Below are positions 1 through 8,351 of a stretch of DNA of 64,000 nucleotides, piece after piece (position 1 is the stretch's first letter; every line of letters starts with the position of its first letter). Made by a program: the position numbers and the translations under genes. This DNA comes from Bacillus salipaludis (GTDB taxonomy: Bacteria; Bacillota; Bacilli; Bacillales_B; DSM-18226), in assembly GCF_004358205.1 (NCBI RefSeq), contig NZ_SMYO01000002.1:310001-374000 (forward strand), in the 5' to 3' direction. The notes beneath the pieces were generated by a model. It saw only the letters and a list, made by a program, of their open reading frames with translations, did not search any database and was not told the DNA's origin.

Positions 1-261
1 ACCTATATCAATGTCACGGAGCCGCTGCCAAGTGCTCGAATGCTTTGGACTCAAATGACTAGCAGCAAGAAAATATTATTAAGTCGAAATTCACCTGAAA
101 CCTCGGAAGCACTGGAATTTCTTAAAGAACTGGTTGAGACGGGGATGTTAAAAGTGGTCATTGATAGAACCTATGTGTTTGAAGATATTGTGGAAGCTCA
201 TCGATATGTCGAGAAGGGGCACAAGAAGGGGAATGTTGTCATAAAGGTAGAACAACTCTAA
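1..261 (+). CDS. zinc-type alcohol dehydrogenase / quinone oxidoreductase, C-terminal fragment
   Basis: The frame is open from the first base, so this is the last 86 codons of a gene that begins outside the window. The visible part reads as the C-terminus of a medium-chain NAD(P)-dependent alcohol dehydrogenase: a final helix, then a segment with [19 protein letters not shown] and a closing KGNVVIKV strand, both typical of the zinc-type and quinone oxidoreductase branch. The cofactor-binding and metal-binding parts are not present, so substrate and cofactor cannot be judged. The stop codon is followed directly by a strong terminator hairpin, so this is the last gene of its transcript. Confidence 0.8.
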   Translation, partial: TYINVTEPLPSARMLWTQMTSSKKILLSRNSPETSEALEFLKELVETGMLKVVIDRTYVFEDIVEAHRYVEKGHKKGNVVIKVEQL

Positions 262-313
262 ATAACAATCCTGTTCCAAAAGAAAATTAATTTTTGGGAA
301 CAGGATTGTTATT
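261..313. terminator. bidirectional intrinsic terminator
   Basis: A perfect 17-bp inverted repeat (261-277 and 297-313) surrounds an A/T-rich loop that ends in T5. It terminates the dehydrogenase gene and can also serve the convergent membrane protein gene, whose last codons lie inside the right arm. Confidence 0.85.
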
Positions 314-775
314 TGCTTTTCTGACGATTGCGATAAAGGCCCGAGAAATAAGAAAAGTGATACTCAATGAATAAAAGCTAGTAAAGGAATTCCACCCCTT
401 TTTAAATTTAATTAAAGACGTGTATTTTTCTAAGAAATGCTCTGTTACGGTCATCGGAATACTAAAATAGAATACTTTAAGAAATACACCGAAAATATTG
501 GATTTTTTTGTAACCTGGTTATAGTAAACACATGTTATCGGATAGAGTAAATAATCAAAAATAAAGCTAAAATCAAAGGTTTTTAATAATTTAACCGGAT
601 ATTTGATGTATCCTTTTTTCACAATTAAATTATCTAATATGGAAGATAAAAATCCTTTAAAAAGAAAGATCAGTAACCAATCTTTAGCAGGAGGTTTTCG
701 AATCAAATTTATAAATGAGATGATACCAAAAATCAATAAAGCCCATAATACACTTTTCTCGAATGTTTTTTTCAT
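287..775 (-). CDS. CBO0543-like small integral membrane protein
   Basis: This is a 162-residue hydrophobic protein with four or five predicted membrane segments. It has the pattern I associate with the CBO0543 family of Bacillaceae/Clostridia membrane proteins: an early INLIRKPPAKDWL segment, a KGYIKYP loop, FDYLLYP, and a C-terminal FKKGWNSF motif. The function of that family is unknown. The start is taken as the ATG with GAGGTG five bases upstream; a GTG one codon earlier is the longer alternative. The last codons are encoded within the terminator stem shared with the convergent dehydrogenase gene. It appears to be monocistronic. Confidence 0.65.
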   Translation of the reverse strand: MKKTFEKSVLWALLIFGIISFINLIRKPPAKDWLLIFLFKGFLSSILDNLIVKKGYIKYPVKLLKTFDFSFIFDYLLYPITCVYYNQVTKKSNIFGVFLKVFYFSIPMTVTEHFLEKYTSLIKFKKGWNSFTSFYSLSITFLISRAFIAIVRKANNNPVPKN

Positions 776-837
776 CACGACACCTCATCTTGAAGTATGC
801 CCAAATTGATTGAGTGATTATTTAAGTTTGCATTAAC

Positions 838-853
838 TTCCATAATTATGGAA
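838..853. promoter_or_regulatory. 16-bp perfect palindrome, possible operator
   Basis: TTCCATAATTATGGAA is a perfect palindrome between the divergent membrane protein and DUF3231 genes. Its position about 40 bp before the DUF3231 start fits a dimeric repressor site. No regulator can be assigned from the sequence. Confidence 0.45.
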
Positions 854-890
854 ATGATAAAGAGAAATTATGGGATGGGAATGAAAATGA

Positions 891-1898
891 ATGGTAGAAC
901 ACTTACCCAAAATAACATCTGCTGAAATTTCGATGTTGTGGAGTACATATATTGGTGACACCATGTCTATTTGTGTTCTAAAACATTTTTTACAAACGTG
1001 TGAAGATCAGGACATTTCGCCGATCATCGAACTTGCTCTTAGCTATTCATATGACCATGTTGCTCAAATATCGGATTTATTCACAGAGGAAGGGATTCCT
1101 CTTCCGAATGGATTTGGAGAACAGGATGTGAACTTGAAAGCAAAGAAACTTTTTTCAGATGTAACGTACATGCGTTACTTGCATCATATGGGGAGGACGG
1201 GATTGAATTCATACAGCTTGGCTAAGTCCGTTTCTGCCCGCAAAGATGTCCGTAACTTGTTCAAACAATTTTTAAATCAAACAGAAATGTTGTATGACCG
1301 TAATGTGGAACTGATGCAGGAAAAAGGGGTCTTTATACGAGCTCCCTATATTGCTTACCCTGACAAAGTGGAGTATGTTACAGATAAAAAATTCCTTGGC
1401 GGACTGGTAGGCCATCGCCGGCCGCTCCTTGGAATGGAAATTGCGCATTTAGGGGTTAATATCGAAGTGGCAAATGTAGCGAAAACCATGCTTTTGGGAT
1501 TTAGCCAAGTCGCTCAGTCTAAAAAACTGAGTGACTACTTTAAAGAGGGATATGATTTAGGTAAGAAAATGGTGGAAGATTTTATGATGAAACTAAATGA
1601 AGATGATGATTCTCATCCCTCCACATGGGATTCAACGATTACGAATAGCACGGAGGCACCTTTTTCGGATAAATTAATGTTATTTCATACGAATGCGCAA
1701 AGTGCGATTGGAATTGGAGATTTTGGACTTGCCATTGCGGCATCCCTTCGAAAAGATTTAACGGTCAATTATGAAGGTTATATCCTTAAGGTCGGGACAT
1801 ATGCCGGGGAAGGTGCAAAACTCTTAATTGATCATGGATGGTTTGAAAAACCTCCCCAATCCATTGATCGAGAAGCACTTAGAAACCAAAATAAATAA
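891..1898 (+). CDS. DUF3231 family protein (two tandem domains)
   Basis: This 335-residue soluble protein is built from two related halves of about 165 residues, each starting with a helical segment (SAEISMLWSTYIGDTMSICV in the first; the HLGVNIEVANVA region in the second). That duplicated all-helical, ferritin-like arrangement is characteristic of DUF3231 proteins of spore-forming Bacillaceae, which are often linked to sporulation or stress but have no established activity. The ATG start has a GGGA sequence about ten bases upstream. It stands alone between a palindrome-containing promoter region and a strong terminator. Confidence 0.75.
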   Translation: MVEHLPKITSAEISMLWSTYIGDTMSICVLKHFLQTCEDQDISPIIELALSYSYDHVAQISDLFTEEGIPLPNGFGEQDVNLKAKKLFSDVTYMRYLHHMGRTGLNSYSLAKSVSARKDVRNLFKQFLNQTEMLYDRNVELMQEKGVFIRAPYIAYPDKVEYVTDKKFLGGLVGHRRPLLGMEIAHLGVNIEVANVAKTMLLGFSQVAQSKKLSDYFKEGYDLGKKMVEDFMMKLNEDDDSHPSTWDSTITNSTEAPFSDKLMLFHTNAQSAIGIGDFGLAIAASLRKDLTVNYEGYILKVGTYAGEGAKLLIDHGWFEKPPQSIDREALRNQNK

Positions 1899-1904
1899 TT
1901 TATA

Positions 1905-1937
1905 CAAAAACTCCCTTTTACGAAAGGGAGTTTTTGT
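1905..1937 (+). terminator. intrinsic terminator after DUF3231 gene
   Basis: A perfect 14-bp stem (CAAAAACTCCCTTT with its complement, 1905-1918 and 1923-1936) has a TACG tetraloop, and the right arm supplies the T-run. It can act on both strands, so it may also end the convergent regulator gene. Confidence 0.9.
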
Positions 1938-1974
1938 TTGAAAAAGTGACAGTATAAAACGGTTGCTTAGATCA

Positions 1975-3267
1975 TTAAAATGGTGCAATCTTATAAATCT
2001 TCCGCGGTCTCCCACGTGTATGCGGCTTTTCCTCAGCTACCACTTCAGCATACCCTTTTTCTTCAAGCGTCGTTAAAATCCTGCGAGCACTTCTTGCTGG
2101 GATTTGCATGTATTTCGCAAGCTCATTGGCGTTCAGTTCGTCACTTGCTAATTTTTTTAAAGAAGATTTCAGTTTATTTAAGGTCATGACACTCAGTGAT
2201 GTTTCTTGGCTGATCGATTCTAGTTGTTCGGATGTATAGGAATAGGTCAGCTGCTCAGGCTTTCCTAACGGGCCGGCAATGGTTTTATCATCAAAACAAA
2301 CCATCCAGGAGCCTTTTCCGACTTCTTTCGCATGCAATAAGGCGTTTCCGGCATTAATTTCCGCATCATATACGGTTTGTCCGATTCCAATTCCGCAGGT
2401 AACAGCCTCTTTGCTGATCTGATCAAAATCTTCCATATCCGGTATTTGGCTATAGTTGTTCGTGATATCCTGCAAAAGGCCTCTCGTGGTAAAAATAACA
2501 TAGCGGCCAAGTCCCGACGGTTTCACCGATCCATGAACGGTTTTGGTGTAGGAGAGCAGGGTCTCCATGTACTTGAGCTCGATGCGAAAAAGCTCGTCGG
2601 TCGAGAAATTATCTTTTTTCAAATCTAAAAACGAGTCGATTTCGATGATTTGGACAGCAATCTGGGTTGATTTATAATGCAGCATTTCGTAGGTGCGGAG
2701 GATTTGGGTCAGCACCGCCTCAGCCGCCATGGTGGACGGAAGGCTTCGATAGGCCGGAACGCCAAGACGCTGCAGTTCATGGTGAATCGGGTGTCCGGTG
2801 ATGGCTGCTTTCGTTTTGCCGCTTTTCCAGAGTTCATAATGATAGTGAATTAATCCTTCGAGCGAAATCACTTCAGATTCTACATATTTTAGCTTGGTGG
2901 AAATCCCGGCCTCCTGTAAGGCATTTTCCCAGGTGGGGGCATCGCACGAGTCAAAACTGATTTCATCGACAGCAATTTTTTGTTCATATAATACCCGCAG
3001 CACGGTTTTGTAGAGAGTGGAGCCATTGTAGCCGACGTGAAAAACAGGGGCATCAATCTTATTCCAGTCCTGAACAATTTCATAAGTAATCGGCCCCGTA
3101 CATAACCACATATCCATTTCATTGATCAAAGGAGCTACCTTCTCATCCAAATCCTCCTCCGTCAAAACCTCAACCGGCGTACAAATAAACTCCGAATACT
3201 CATTCGTCACAGACTGAATAATCTCCAACGAATCCGCAACCCCTAACAAACCTAAACGAATCTTCAA
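1975..3267 (-). CDS. winged-helix transcriptional regulator with sensor-like N-terminal half
   Basis: About 430 residues. The C-terminal 70 residues form a winged helix: a LNANELAKYMQIPARSARR recognition helix region, then LTTLEEKGYAEVV and a basic RGRPRKIYKI wing. The middle (about residues 220-350) has the texture of a degenerate nucleotide-cyclase or GGDEF-like fold (IAVQIIEIDSF, GRYVIFTTRGLL, GIGIGQTVYDAEINAGNAL), but no GGDEF signature is visible. The N-terminal 200 residues look like a periplasmic-binding or PrpR-N-type fold. I chose a TTG start six bases after GGGGTGA; a longer in-frame ATG at 3291 would place that ribosome binding site inside the gene. I do not recognise a named orthologue. 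It stands alone and no target gene is evident. Confidence 0.6.
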   Translation of the reverse strand: MKIRLGLLGVADSLEIIQSVTNEYSEFICTPVEVLTEEDLDEKVAPLINEMDMWLCTGPITYEIVQDWNKIDAPVFHVGYNGSTLYKTVLRVLYEQKIAVDEISFDSCDAPTWENALQEAGISTKLKYVESEVISLEGLIHYHYELWKSGKTKAAITGHPIHHELQRLGVPAYRSLPSTMAAEAVLTQILRTYEMLHYKSTQIAVQIIEIDSFLDLKKDNFSTDELFRIELKYMETLLSYTKTVHGSVKPSGLGRYVIFTTRGLLQDITNNYSQIPDMEDFDQISKEAVTCGIGIGQTVYDAEINAGNALLHAKEVGKGSWMVCFDDKTIAGPLGKPEQLTYSYTSEQLESISQETSLSVMTLNKLKSSLKKLASDELNANELAKYMQIPARSARRILTTLEEKGYAEVVAEEKPHTRGRPRKIYKIAPF

Positions 3268-3499
3268 GTATCTCACCCCATTCCCGCACAATCACATTTT
3301 AAACTTATTATAGCAGAAGTAACGGGTGGTGGTTGTCATTCACTTTAGATGTTATTTTTCACCTATTTTAGTCGCTATTTTGCATGATAAATAATGATTT
3401 GGGGTCATTCTTTATGTTAGGGCTATTTACTTTAAAAAGAATTCGGGATCCAGGTGCACACAAAGAAGATCGGGCAAATTGCCCAACCTTATAATTTTT

Positions 3500-4840
3500 T
3501 TAAACGCTTTCTTCTAATTTCAATTCCGGCGGTTGTTGTTTAAATCCTTTCGTCAATGCAAATAAATAAATGAAACCTAGTATAACCCAACCTACTCCAA
3601 GTATTTTTGAGTGTATATCAAGGTTCAAAAGTAGTACTATATCAAGAACACCCCCGATAGCAGGAACAATTAAATATATAATAAATCCTTTTAACGAACG
3701 CTCTCTATTTTTAATAAAATAATGGACAATTACGGCAATATTAACACTAGCATATGCAAGAAATGCTCCGAAATTAATAAATGATGCTACAAGATCTAAA
3801 CTTAAAAATAAGGCAAGTAAAGAGAAAAGACTAATGATTAGAACATTATTTACAGGTGTTTTATATTTTGGGTGCAGGGTGCCGAAGAACCTTCTAGGCA
3901 ACTGCCCATCACGCCCCATTGTATAGAGGCCCCGTGCACAACTGGCCTGAGATGACATGGCGCTACCTAAAACAGCTAATGCATAAAGTGCAAGATATAC
4001 AGAGTATAAAGTCTTTCCGCCGACAAGAGTAATAATTTCGTGAGCAGCCGAATCAGCATTTTGGAATGTGTTATACTCTGGCCATACAAGGAATGAGAAA
4101 TATGCAACACATGTAAAGATTAATCCGCTAACAAGAGTAACAATAATAACAGCTCGTGGAATTGTCTTTTTAGGATTCACTGTCTCTTCTGCAAACGCTG
4201 TAATTGATTCAAACCCAAGGAAACAGAAGCTTAAAAGTGATGCTCCTGCTATAATAAAAGAATGAGGTTCTTTCGAATTAAAGAAGGGTTTAATTGAAAT
4301 AAGAGAGCCTGTACCTTCTCCGCTAATAACTTCCTTAATAGAAAAACATATAAAAATAATGATAAAAAGAAAAGCAAAAATCGTTAAGAGAGCATTTACA
4401 CTTGTTGCAAATTTCAATCCTTTAATATTAATAAAAGTAACAATTATTAACATGCCAAGTATCCATACGTAATTTGGAATTGCGGGAAATGCCGCCGAAA
4501 AAAAGATGCCAAAAGCCAGATAATTTACCATTGGCAAAAATAAATAATCCATTAAGATTGCCCATCCAACAATAAATCCAACATGGGGGCTGATCGATTT
4601 TTGCGCATAAACATAAGCAGACCCAGAGGATGGAAACGCAATTGACATCTTCCCGTAACTATAAGCAGTAAACATCATTACCATCAGTGCAACGATCATT
4701 GCTCCTGGAACTATACCATGGGAGACCTCAGCTGCAATACCATATGTAGTAAAAGCTGTAGTTAACCCCATAAATGAAAAACCAAACAAAACAACCGGAA
4801 TGAGTGTCAATGTTCTATCCATTTTTCGTATGTCTGACAT
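3500..4840 (-). CDS. APC-superfamily amino acid / polyamine permease (PuuP-like)
   Basis: About 446 residues with twelve predicted membrane helices. Conserved APC features are visible: GFSFMGLTTAFTTYGIAA in helix 1, FPSSGSAYVYAQKSISPHVGF in helix 3, CFLGFESITAFAEETVNPKK in helix 6 and a loop with GRDGQLPRRFFGTLHPKYKTP. The region around the last two resembles putrescine importer PuuP and related YhdG-type permeases more than alanine or serine carriers. The start is the ATG eight or more bases after AGGGGATGG; the upstream ATG lies inside that ribosome binding site. It is codirectional with the alanine dehydrogenase-like gene, suggesting uptake of the enzyme's substrate, which remains an inference. 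Confidence 0.8.
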   Translation of the reverse strand: MSDIRKMDRTLTLIPVVLFGFSFMGLTTAFTTYGIAAEVSHGIVPGAMIVALMVMMFTAYSYGKMSIAFPSSGSAYVYAQKSISPHVGFIVGWAILMDYLFLPMVNYLAFGIFFSAAFPAIPNYVWILGMLIIVTFINIKGLKFATSVNALLTIFAFLFIIIFICFSIKEVISGEGTGSLISIKPFFNSKEPHSFIIAGASLLSFCFLGFESITAFAEETVNPKKTIPRAVIIVTLVSGLIFTCVAYFSFLVWPEYNTFQNADSAAHEIITLVGGKTLYSVYLALYALAVLGSAMSSQASCARGLYTMGRDGQLPRRFFGTLHPKYKTPVNNVLIISLFSLLALFLSLDLVASFINFGAFLAYASVNIAVIVHYFIKNRERSLKGFIIYLIVPAIGGVLDIVLLLNLDIHSKILGVGWVILGFIYLFALTKGFKQQPPELKLEESV

Positions 4841-4932
4841 ATAAAATACCATCCCCTATTATCTGATTTAACCCTATTTTACTTTTCCCATATGCTCCAA
4901 ATACTTACACTTTAAGAATATATAAAACAATA

Positions 4933-5061
4933 AGATGCCAGCTATCCATCTAAATTTAGATGGATCCAACCCATGGTGAATTCCGTCTATAGAATGAAAG
5001 ATCATTCGTTGGAATATATCATATTTATTATTATTCCTGAAAAATCTAAACGCTGGCATCT
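4933..5061. repeat. nested inverted repeats in the ald-permease gap
   Basis: The roughly 300 bp between the permease and the dehydrogenase hold a perfect 22-bp palindrome (4944-4965, halves ATCCATCTAAA) nested inside 10-bp inverted arms (AGATGCCAGC at 4933-4942, complement at 5052-5061). On the transcribed strand the last arm is followed by a T-rich stretch. It could be a processing or attenuation structure, or a small miniature-element remnant. A 61-codon frame across it lacks a ribosome binding site and is not called. Confidence 0.4.
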
Positions 5062-5151
5062 AACTGACTTCTGATACTTTCTTTCGTTATAACCTACTCA
5101 ATATCTGATTTCTGCTGAATATCGATAAATCATGTAAATATGAGATTATTT

Positions 5152-6270
5152 TTATTTAGCACATAGTAACACTTTTTTTATTTCTGTATAAGGCATGTTA
5201 TGATTGATTCCAACTTCATGATGAACGATTTCACCGTTCCAGGTGCTGATACAGTTTCTAACGATTTCATCTTTTTCTACAACATCCTTCAATCCCTGAT
5301 TGGCAATATTCAAAATATAATTGCCAGTCGTCATCAACATTATATTGGTTGAAGTTTGCGGACAGAGAGCAGGCATATTCGGGACACAGTAATGTAAGAC
5401 ATCATGTTCGTAATAAATCGGTTCTTCTAAAGTCGTATAATGTGAGGTTTCTATTAACCCTACTCCTGTGATATCAATAATCATAGAATGAGGCTGCATC
5501 GTACCTACCATTTCTCGTGTTACTAGAGATTTAGCTCCTGGCATCGGGTAAATTGTATTAATTAAAACATCGCTATGAATAAGTAATTTAGTCAGCAAAT
5601 CTTGATCCCAAAGCACAACATCCACCTGTGGCAGCTGTTTGGTTAAATAATCAATGCGATTCATCGATGCTTCTACGATTGTTACATTTAATCCGAGACC
5701 CACGGCAACTTGTGCAGCATTGAATCCAGCATTTCCCCCGCCAAGTATGACTACTTTGCTTGATGGCAAACCGGCCATTTTCCGCAGAAGGATTCCTTTT
5801 CCTCCATAACCGTATTGTGCATATTTTACTGCTTCAAGCATTGCTAACGTTCCTGCAATTTCACTCATTGGTTTAATGGTAGGCCTCGTTCCATCAGGTA
5901 AAACCATTAATTCCATTGATAACGAAATTGTTTTTTTATCCAGTAATGCCTGTAACATTTCATGATTCACATCTTCCGCCAAATGAAACCAAGCCATTAC
6001 CATTTGATTTTCTCTTAGAAGACCGTATTCGTACGGTTGTAGTTCTTTCACTTTTACCACAAATTCTGCCTGCTCATATATTTCGTCAATGGTATCTACT
6101 ACCTCGGCACCTGCGAAAATATATTCCTCATCAGGAAAACCACTGCCTTTCCCCGCCATACTTTGTATTAGCACTTTATGACCGGAGGCTGTTAATTTTT
6201 TGACCCATTCTGGGGTTAATCCAACCCTAGTTTCTGCTGTTTTTAATTCTTTTGGAACTCCCACTATCAT
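5152..6270 (-). CDS. ald: alanine dehydrogenase family enzyme (divergent)
   Basis: This 372-residue protein matches the alanine dehydrogenase/transhydrogenase family, which deaminates L-alanine to pyruvate and ammonia with NAD. The N-terminal VPKELKTAETRVGLTP substrate segment is present, Lys75 (VKVKE) and His96 (WFHLAED) fall at the canonical catalytic positions, and a Rossmann glycine motif ILGGGNAGFNAAQVA is seen near residue 175. One deviation: the usual DVAIDQGG segment carrying the catalytic Asp is replaced by a two-residue-shorter DITGVGLIE. Activity on alanine is therefore likely but not certain. It starts with ATG after AAGGGGAG. A PucR-type activator gene is divergently placed, as for B. 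subtilis ald-adeR. Confidence 0.75.
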   Translation of the reverse strand: MIVGVPKELKTAETRVGLTPEWVKKLTASGHKVLIQSMAGKGSGFPDEEYIFAGAEVVDTIDEIYEQAEFVVKVKELQPYEYGLLRENQMVMAWFHLAEDVNHEMLQALLDKKTISLSMELMVLPDGTRPTIKPMSEIAGTLAMLEAVKYAQYGYGGKGILLRKMAGLPSSKVVILGGGNAGFNAAQVAVGLGLNVTIVEASMNRIDYLTKQLPQVDVVLWDQDLLTKLLIHSDVLINTIYPMPGAKSLVTREMVGTMQPHSMIIDITGVGLIETSHYTTLEEPIYYEHDVLHYCVPNMPALCPQTSTNIMLMTTGNYILNIANQGLKDVVEKDEIVRNCISTWNGEIVHHEVGINHNMPYTEIKKVLLCAK

Positions 6271-6491
6271 GGTAAACTCCCCTTCCTAATCTTAATATTT
6301 TTAGAACTGTCTAAATCTTATAGAAAAATGACAGCCCTTTCATTAGACGCCACGTTAAAATTTACATACTATTTTTTTTACAACGTTTTGGTTTGGTCCC
6401 GTTGAACGGTTCATTTGAACGATAATGAATACAAAATTGAAAAGAGGAGAAACGGTAAAGGAGTACGATTTACCTGTATTTATAAATTTAT

Positions 6492-6517
6492 AATTCTATT
6501 ATGTTTATGATAGAATT
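6492..6517. promoter_or_regulatory. inverted repeat upstream of the PucR regulator gene
   Basis: AATTCTAT and ATAGAATT are separated by ten bases, about 40 bp before the regulator start, in the divergent ald-adeR intergenic region. It is a candidate operator for autoregulation. Confidence 0.4.
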
Positions 6518-6556
6518 GTTTTATTTGCAGCAATCAATTATGGAGTGGAGGCAACT

Positions 6557-8212
6557 ATGCAAGCTAATCTATCTCTCACTATACAAGATATTCTTAAGCG
6601 TCCTCTCTTTTCTAATGCTGAAGTGGTTGCAGGATTAAATGGGTTGAACCGTCAAGTTAAATGGACACATGTGCTTGAAATTCCCTATTTTGATGACACC
6701 ATTTTTCAAGGGGGAGAACTGATCCTTTCCACTGGCTTTGGATTTGAATGGAAAGACTCCTCTAATTCCTCATTTTTGTTAAATCTTATCGAACACAACG
6801 CATCATGTTTATGTATAGAACTTGGACACTACTTCGAAATAATCCCAGAAGAAATGATCGAGATGGCAAATAAGTATGAGTTTCCGATCATTATATTTAG
6901 AGAGCTTGTAAATTTTATTGAAATAACGCAAGATCTGCATTCATATATCGTAAATGCTCATCATTCAAAGTTGGTTGTGCTAGATTCAATTTCAAAAGAG
7001 TTCCAATCTCTGTCACTTACTACTAACGGTGTATCTAAAATATTAATGCTATTGCAGCAGAAGACAGAAACACAAATTCTCTATGTTCCTGTAGAAGGAA
7101 AACCTTTTTCGATTCCACGAATGAAGGGTGAATTTCAGGAATATCTCATTCAATATATTGACAAAAATAAAGAACACTGGCACGAGCGAATTACAAATAA
7201 TGCTCCCATCGAATGGAAGGCATTAAACCATACTATTCTTCTCCAACCAATAGGAGCAATGGAGCAAATTTGGGCCTACCTTGTTATGGTTCTAGATCGT
7301 GAATCTGATGAATTTGATTTTCTAATCCTTGATCGTGCATCTCTCGCTATTTCACAAGACTTATTGCGAAAACATTATTTAGATGAAAAACGATTACGAT
7401 TAGAATCTGTATGGTTGGACGATCTGCTTTATAAACGTATAAATAATGAGGAACAAGCTAGGGGATTTATTTCTTCAAAATTTAAGCACTCCTATTCTCT
7501 GCGTTATCGAATCGTAATCATTGATATCCGAGATATTGTTCACCCATCTTCTTTAAGTTTATTGGATGAAGAGCCTGACTCTGTGATTTATCATTATTCT
7601 TTAAAAATTCGATCTGAGTTCGCAAAAAATTCTTTTACATCCTATATTACATCAATAAGAAATCAGATAATTGTATTAGCAATTGATCTGGATAAAACTG
7701 ATTCCTCTAAGGCTCGATTCCTGAAAGTGATCGATACATTGCAGAATGTTAAAGTCGGGGAGTCTGGTCAAATCAGTATAGGCGTTGGGCGACAATATCA
7801 GTTACTTTCAGATGCTCATAATGGCTATCGAGAAGCACAGGCAGCATTAAATTATCGAACACTTTCATCAAGTGTCTTTTATGAGGAACTTGGTATATAT
7901 CGTCTTCTTCTCTTAATTCAGCAGGATCAAGAGACCGCCAACTTTATTGAGGACTACCTCTCTCCTTTAATTGATCACGATAAGAAATATGGTTCGGAAT
8001 TGATTCTAACTTTAACAAAATACTTTGAATTTGAACGTTCTAAGCAGCTTACAGCTCAATATTTAGATACAGTAAGACAAACTATTTATTATCGACTTGA
8101 AAAAATAAAACAGATTATTGGTTTTGATTTTGATATGCCAGAGAACAGATTAAACACTGAAATAGCATTGAAAGCCTATCAACTTTTACAAAGAGGAGTA
8201 CTTACAAAGTAA
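6557..8212 (+). CDS. adeR: PucR-family transcriptional regulator, AdeR-like
   Basis: This 551-residue protein has the PucR purine-catabolism-regulator-like N-terminal domain (about residues 5-125, LTIQDILKRPLFSNAEVVAG), a GGDEF-like middle region (about 300-440), and a C-terminal PucR helix-turn-helix (about 475-545) including LDTVRQTIYYRLEKIKQI. In B. subtilis the related AdeR is encoded next to ald and activates it in response to L-alanine; the divergent arrangement here supports the same role. The start is ATG five bases after GGAGG; a GTG four codons earlier overlaps that ribosome binding site. The gene symbol is given by context and architecture rather than a proven orthology. Confidence 0.8.
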   Translation: MQANLSLTIQDILKRPLFSNAEVVAGLNGLNRQVKWTHVLEIPYFDDTIFQGGELILSTGFGFEWKDSSNSSFLLNLIEHNASCLCIELGHYFEIIPEEMIEMANKYEFPIIIFRELVNFIEITQDLHSYIVNAHHSKLVVLDSISKEFQSLSLTTNGVSKILMLLQQKTETQILYVPVEGKPFSIPRMKGEFQEYLIQYIDKNKEHWHERITNNAPIEWKALNHTILLQPIGAMEQIWAYLVMVLDRESDEFDFLILDRASLAISQDLLRKHYLDEKRLRLESVWLDDLLYKRINNEEQARGFISSKFKHSYSLRYRIVIIDIRDIVHPSSLSLLDEEPDSVIYHYSLKIRSEFAKNSFTSYITSIRNQIIVLAIDLDKTDSSKARFLKVIDTLQNVKVGESGQISIGVGRQYQLLSDAHNGYREAQAALNYRTLSSSVFYEELGIYRLLLLIQQDQETANFIEDYLSPLIDHDKKYGSELILTLTKYFEFERSKQLTAQYLDTVRQTIYYRLEKIKQIIGFDFDMPENRLNTEIALKAYQLLQRGVLTK

Positions 8213-8259
8213 ATGTATTAAATGGATTACCAATCACCAGCTCATCAAATACCCCAAAC

Positions 8260-8278
8260 CCCGGATTTTGTCGAATTC
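8260..8278. repeat. half-copy of the dispersed TTCGACAAAAATCGGG palindrome
   Basis: CCGGATTTTGTCGAATTC matches one arm of the palindromic element found in full at 9318, 11187, 24156 and 34664. The other arm is not recognisable, so this looks like a decayed copy after the adeR stop. Confidence 0.45.
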
Positions 8279-8351
8279 TTTTCTTACAATAGCTCAACAA
8301 CTTCTGTTAAAATTTGGATGGTTATGGAATGTTGTCAAAGGGGGATTATTT

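Noticed and set aside
4874..5059. 61-codon frame between the permease and ald genes
   Set aside because: No ribosome binding site; the frame runs through nested inverted repeats and matches nothing I recognise. A small membrane peptide is not fully excluded.
6329..6345. TGACAGCCCTTTCA near the ald start as a cre site
   Set aside because: The central CG required by the consensus is GG here.
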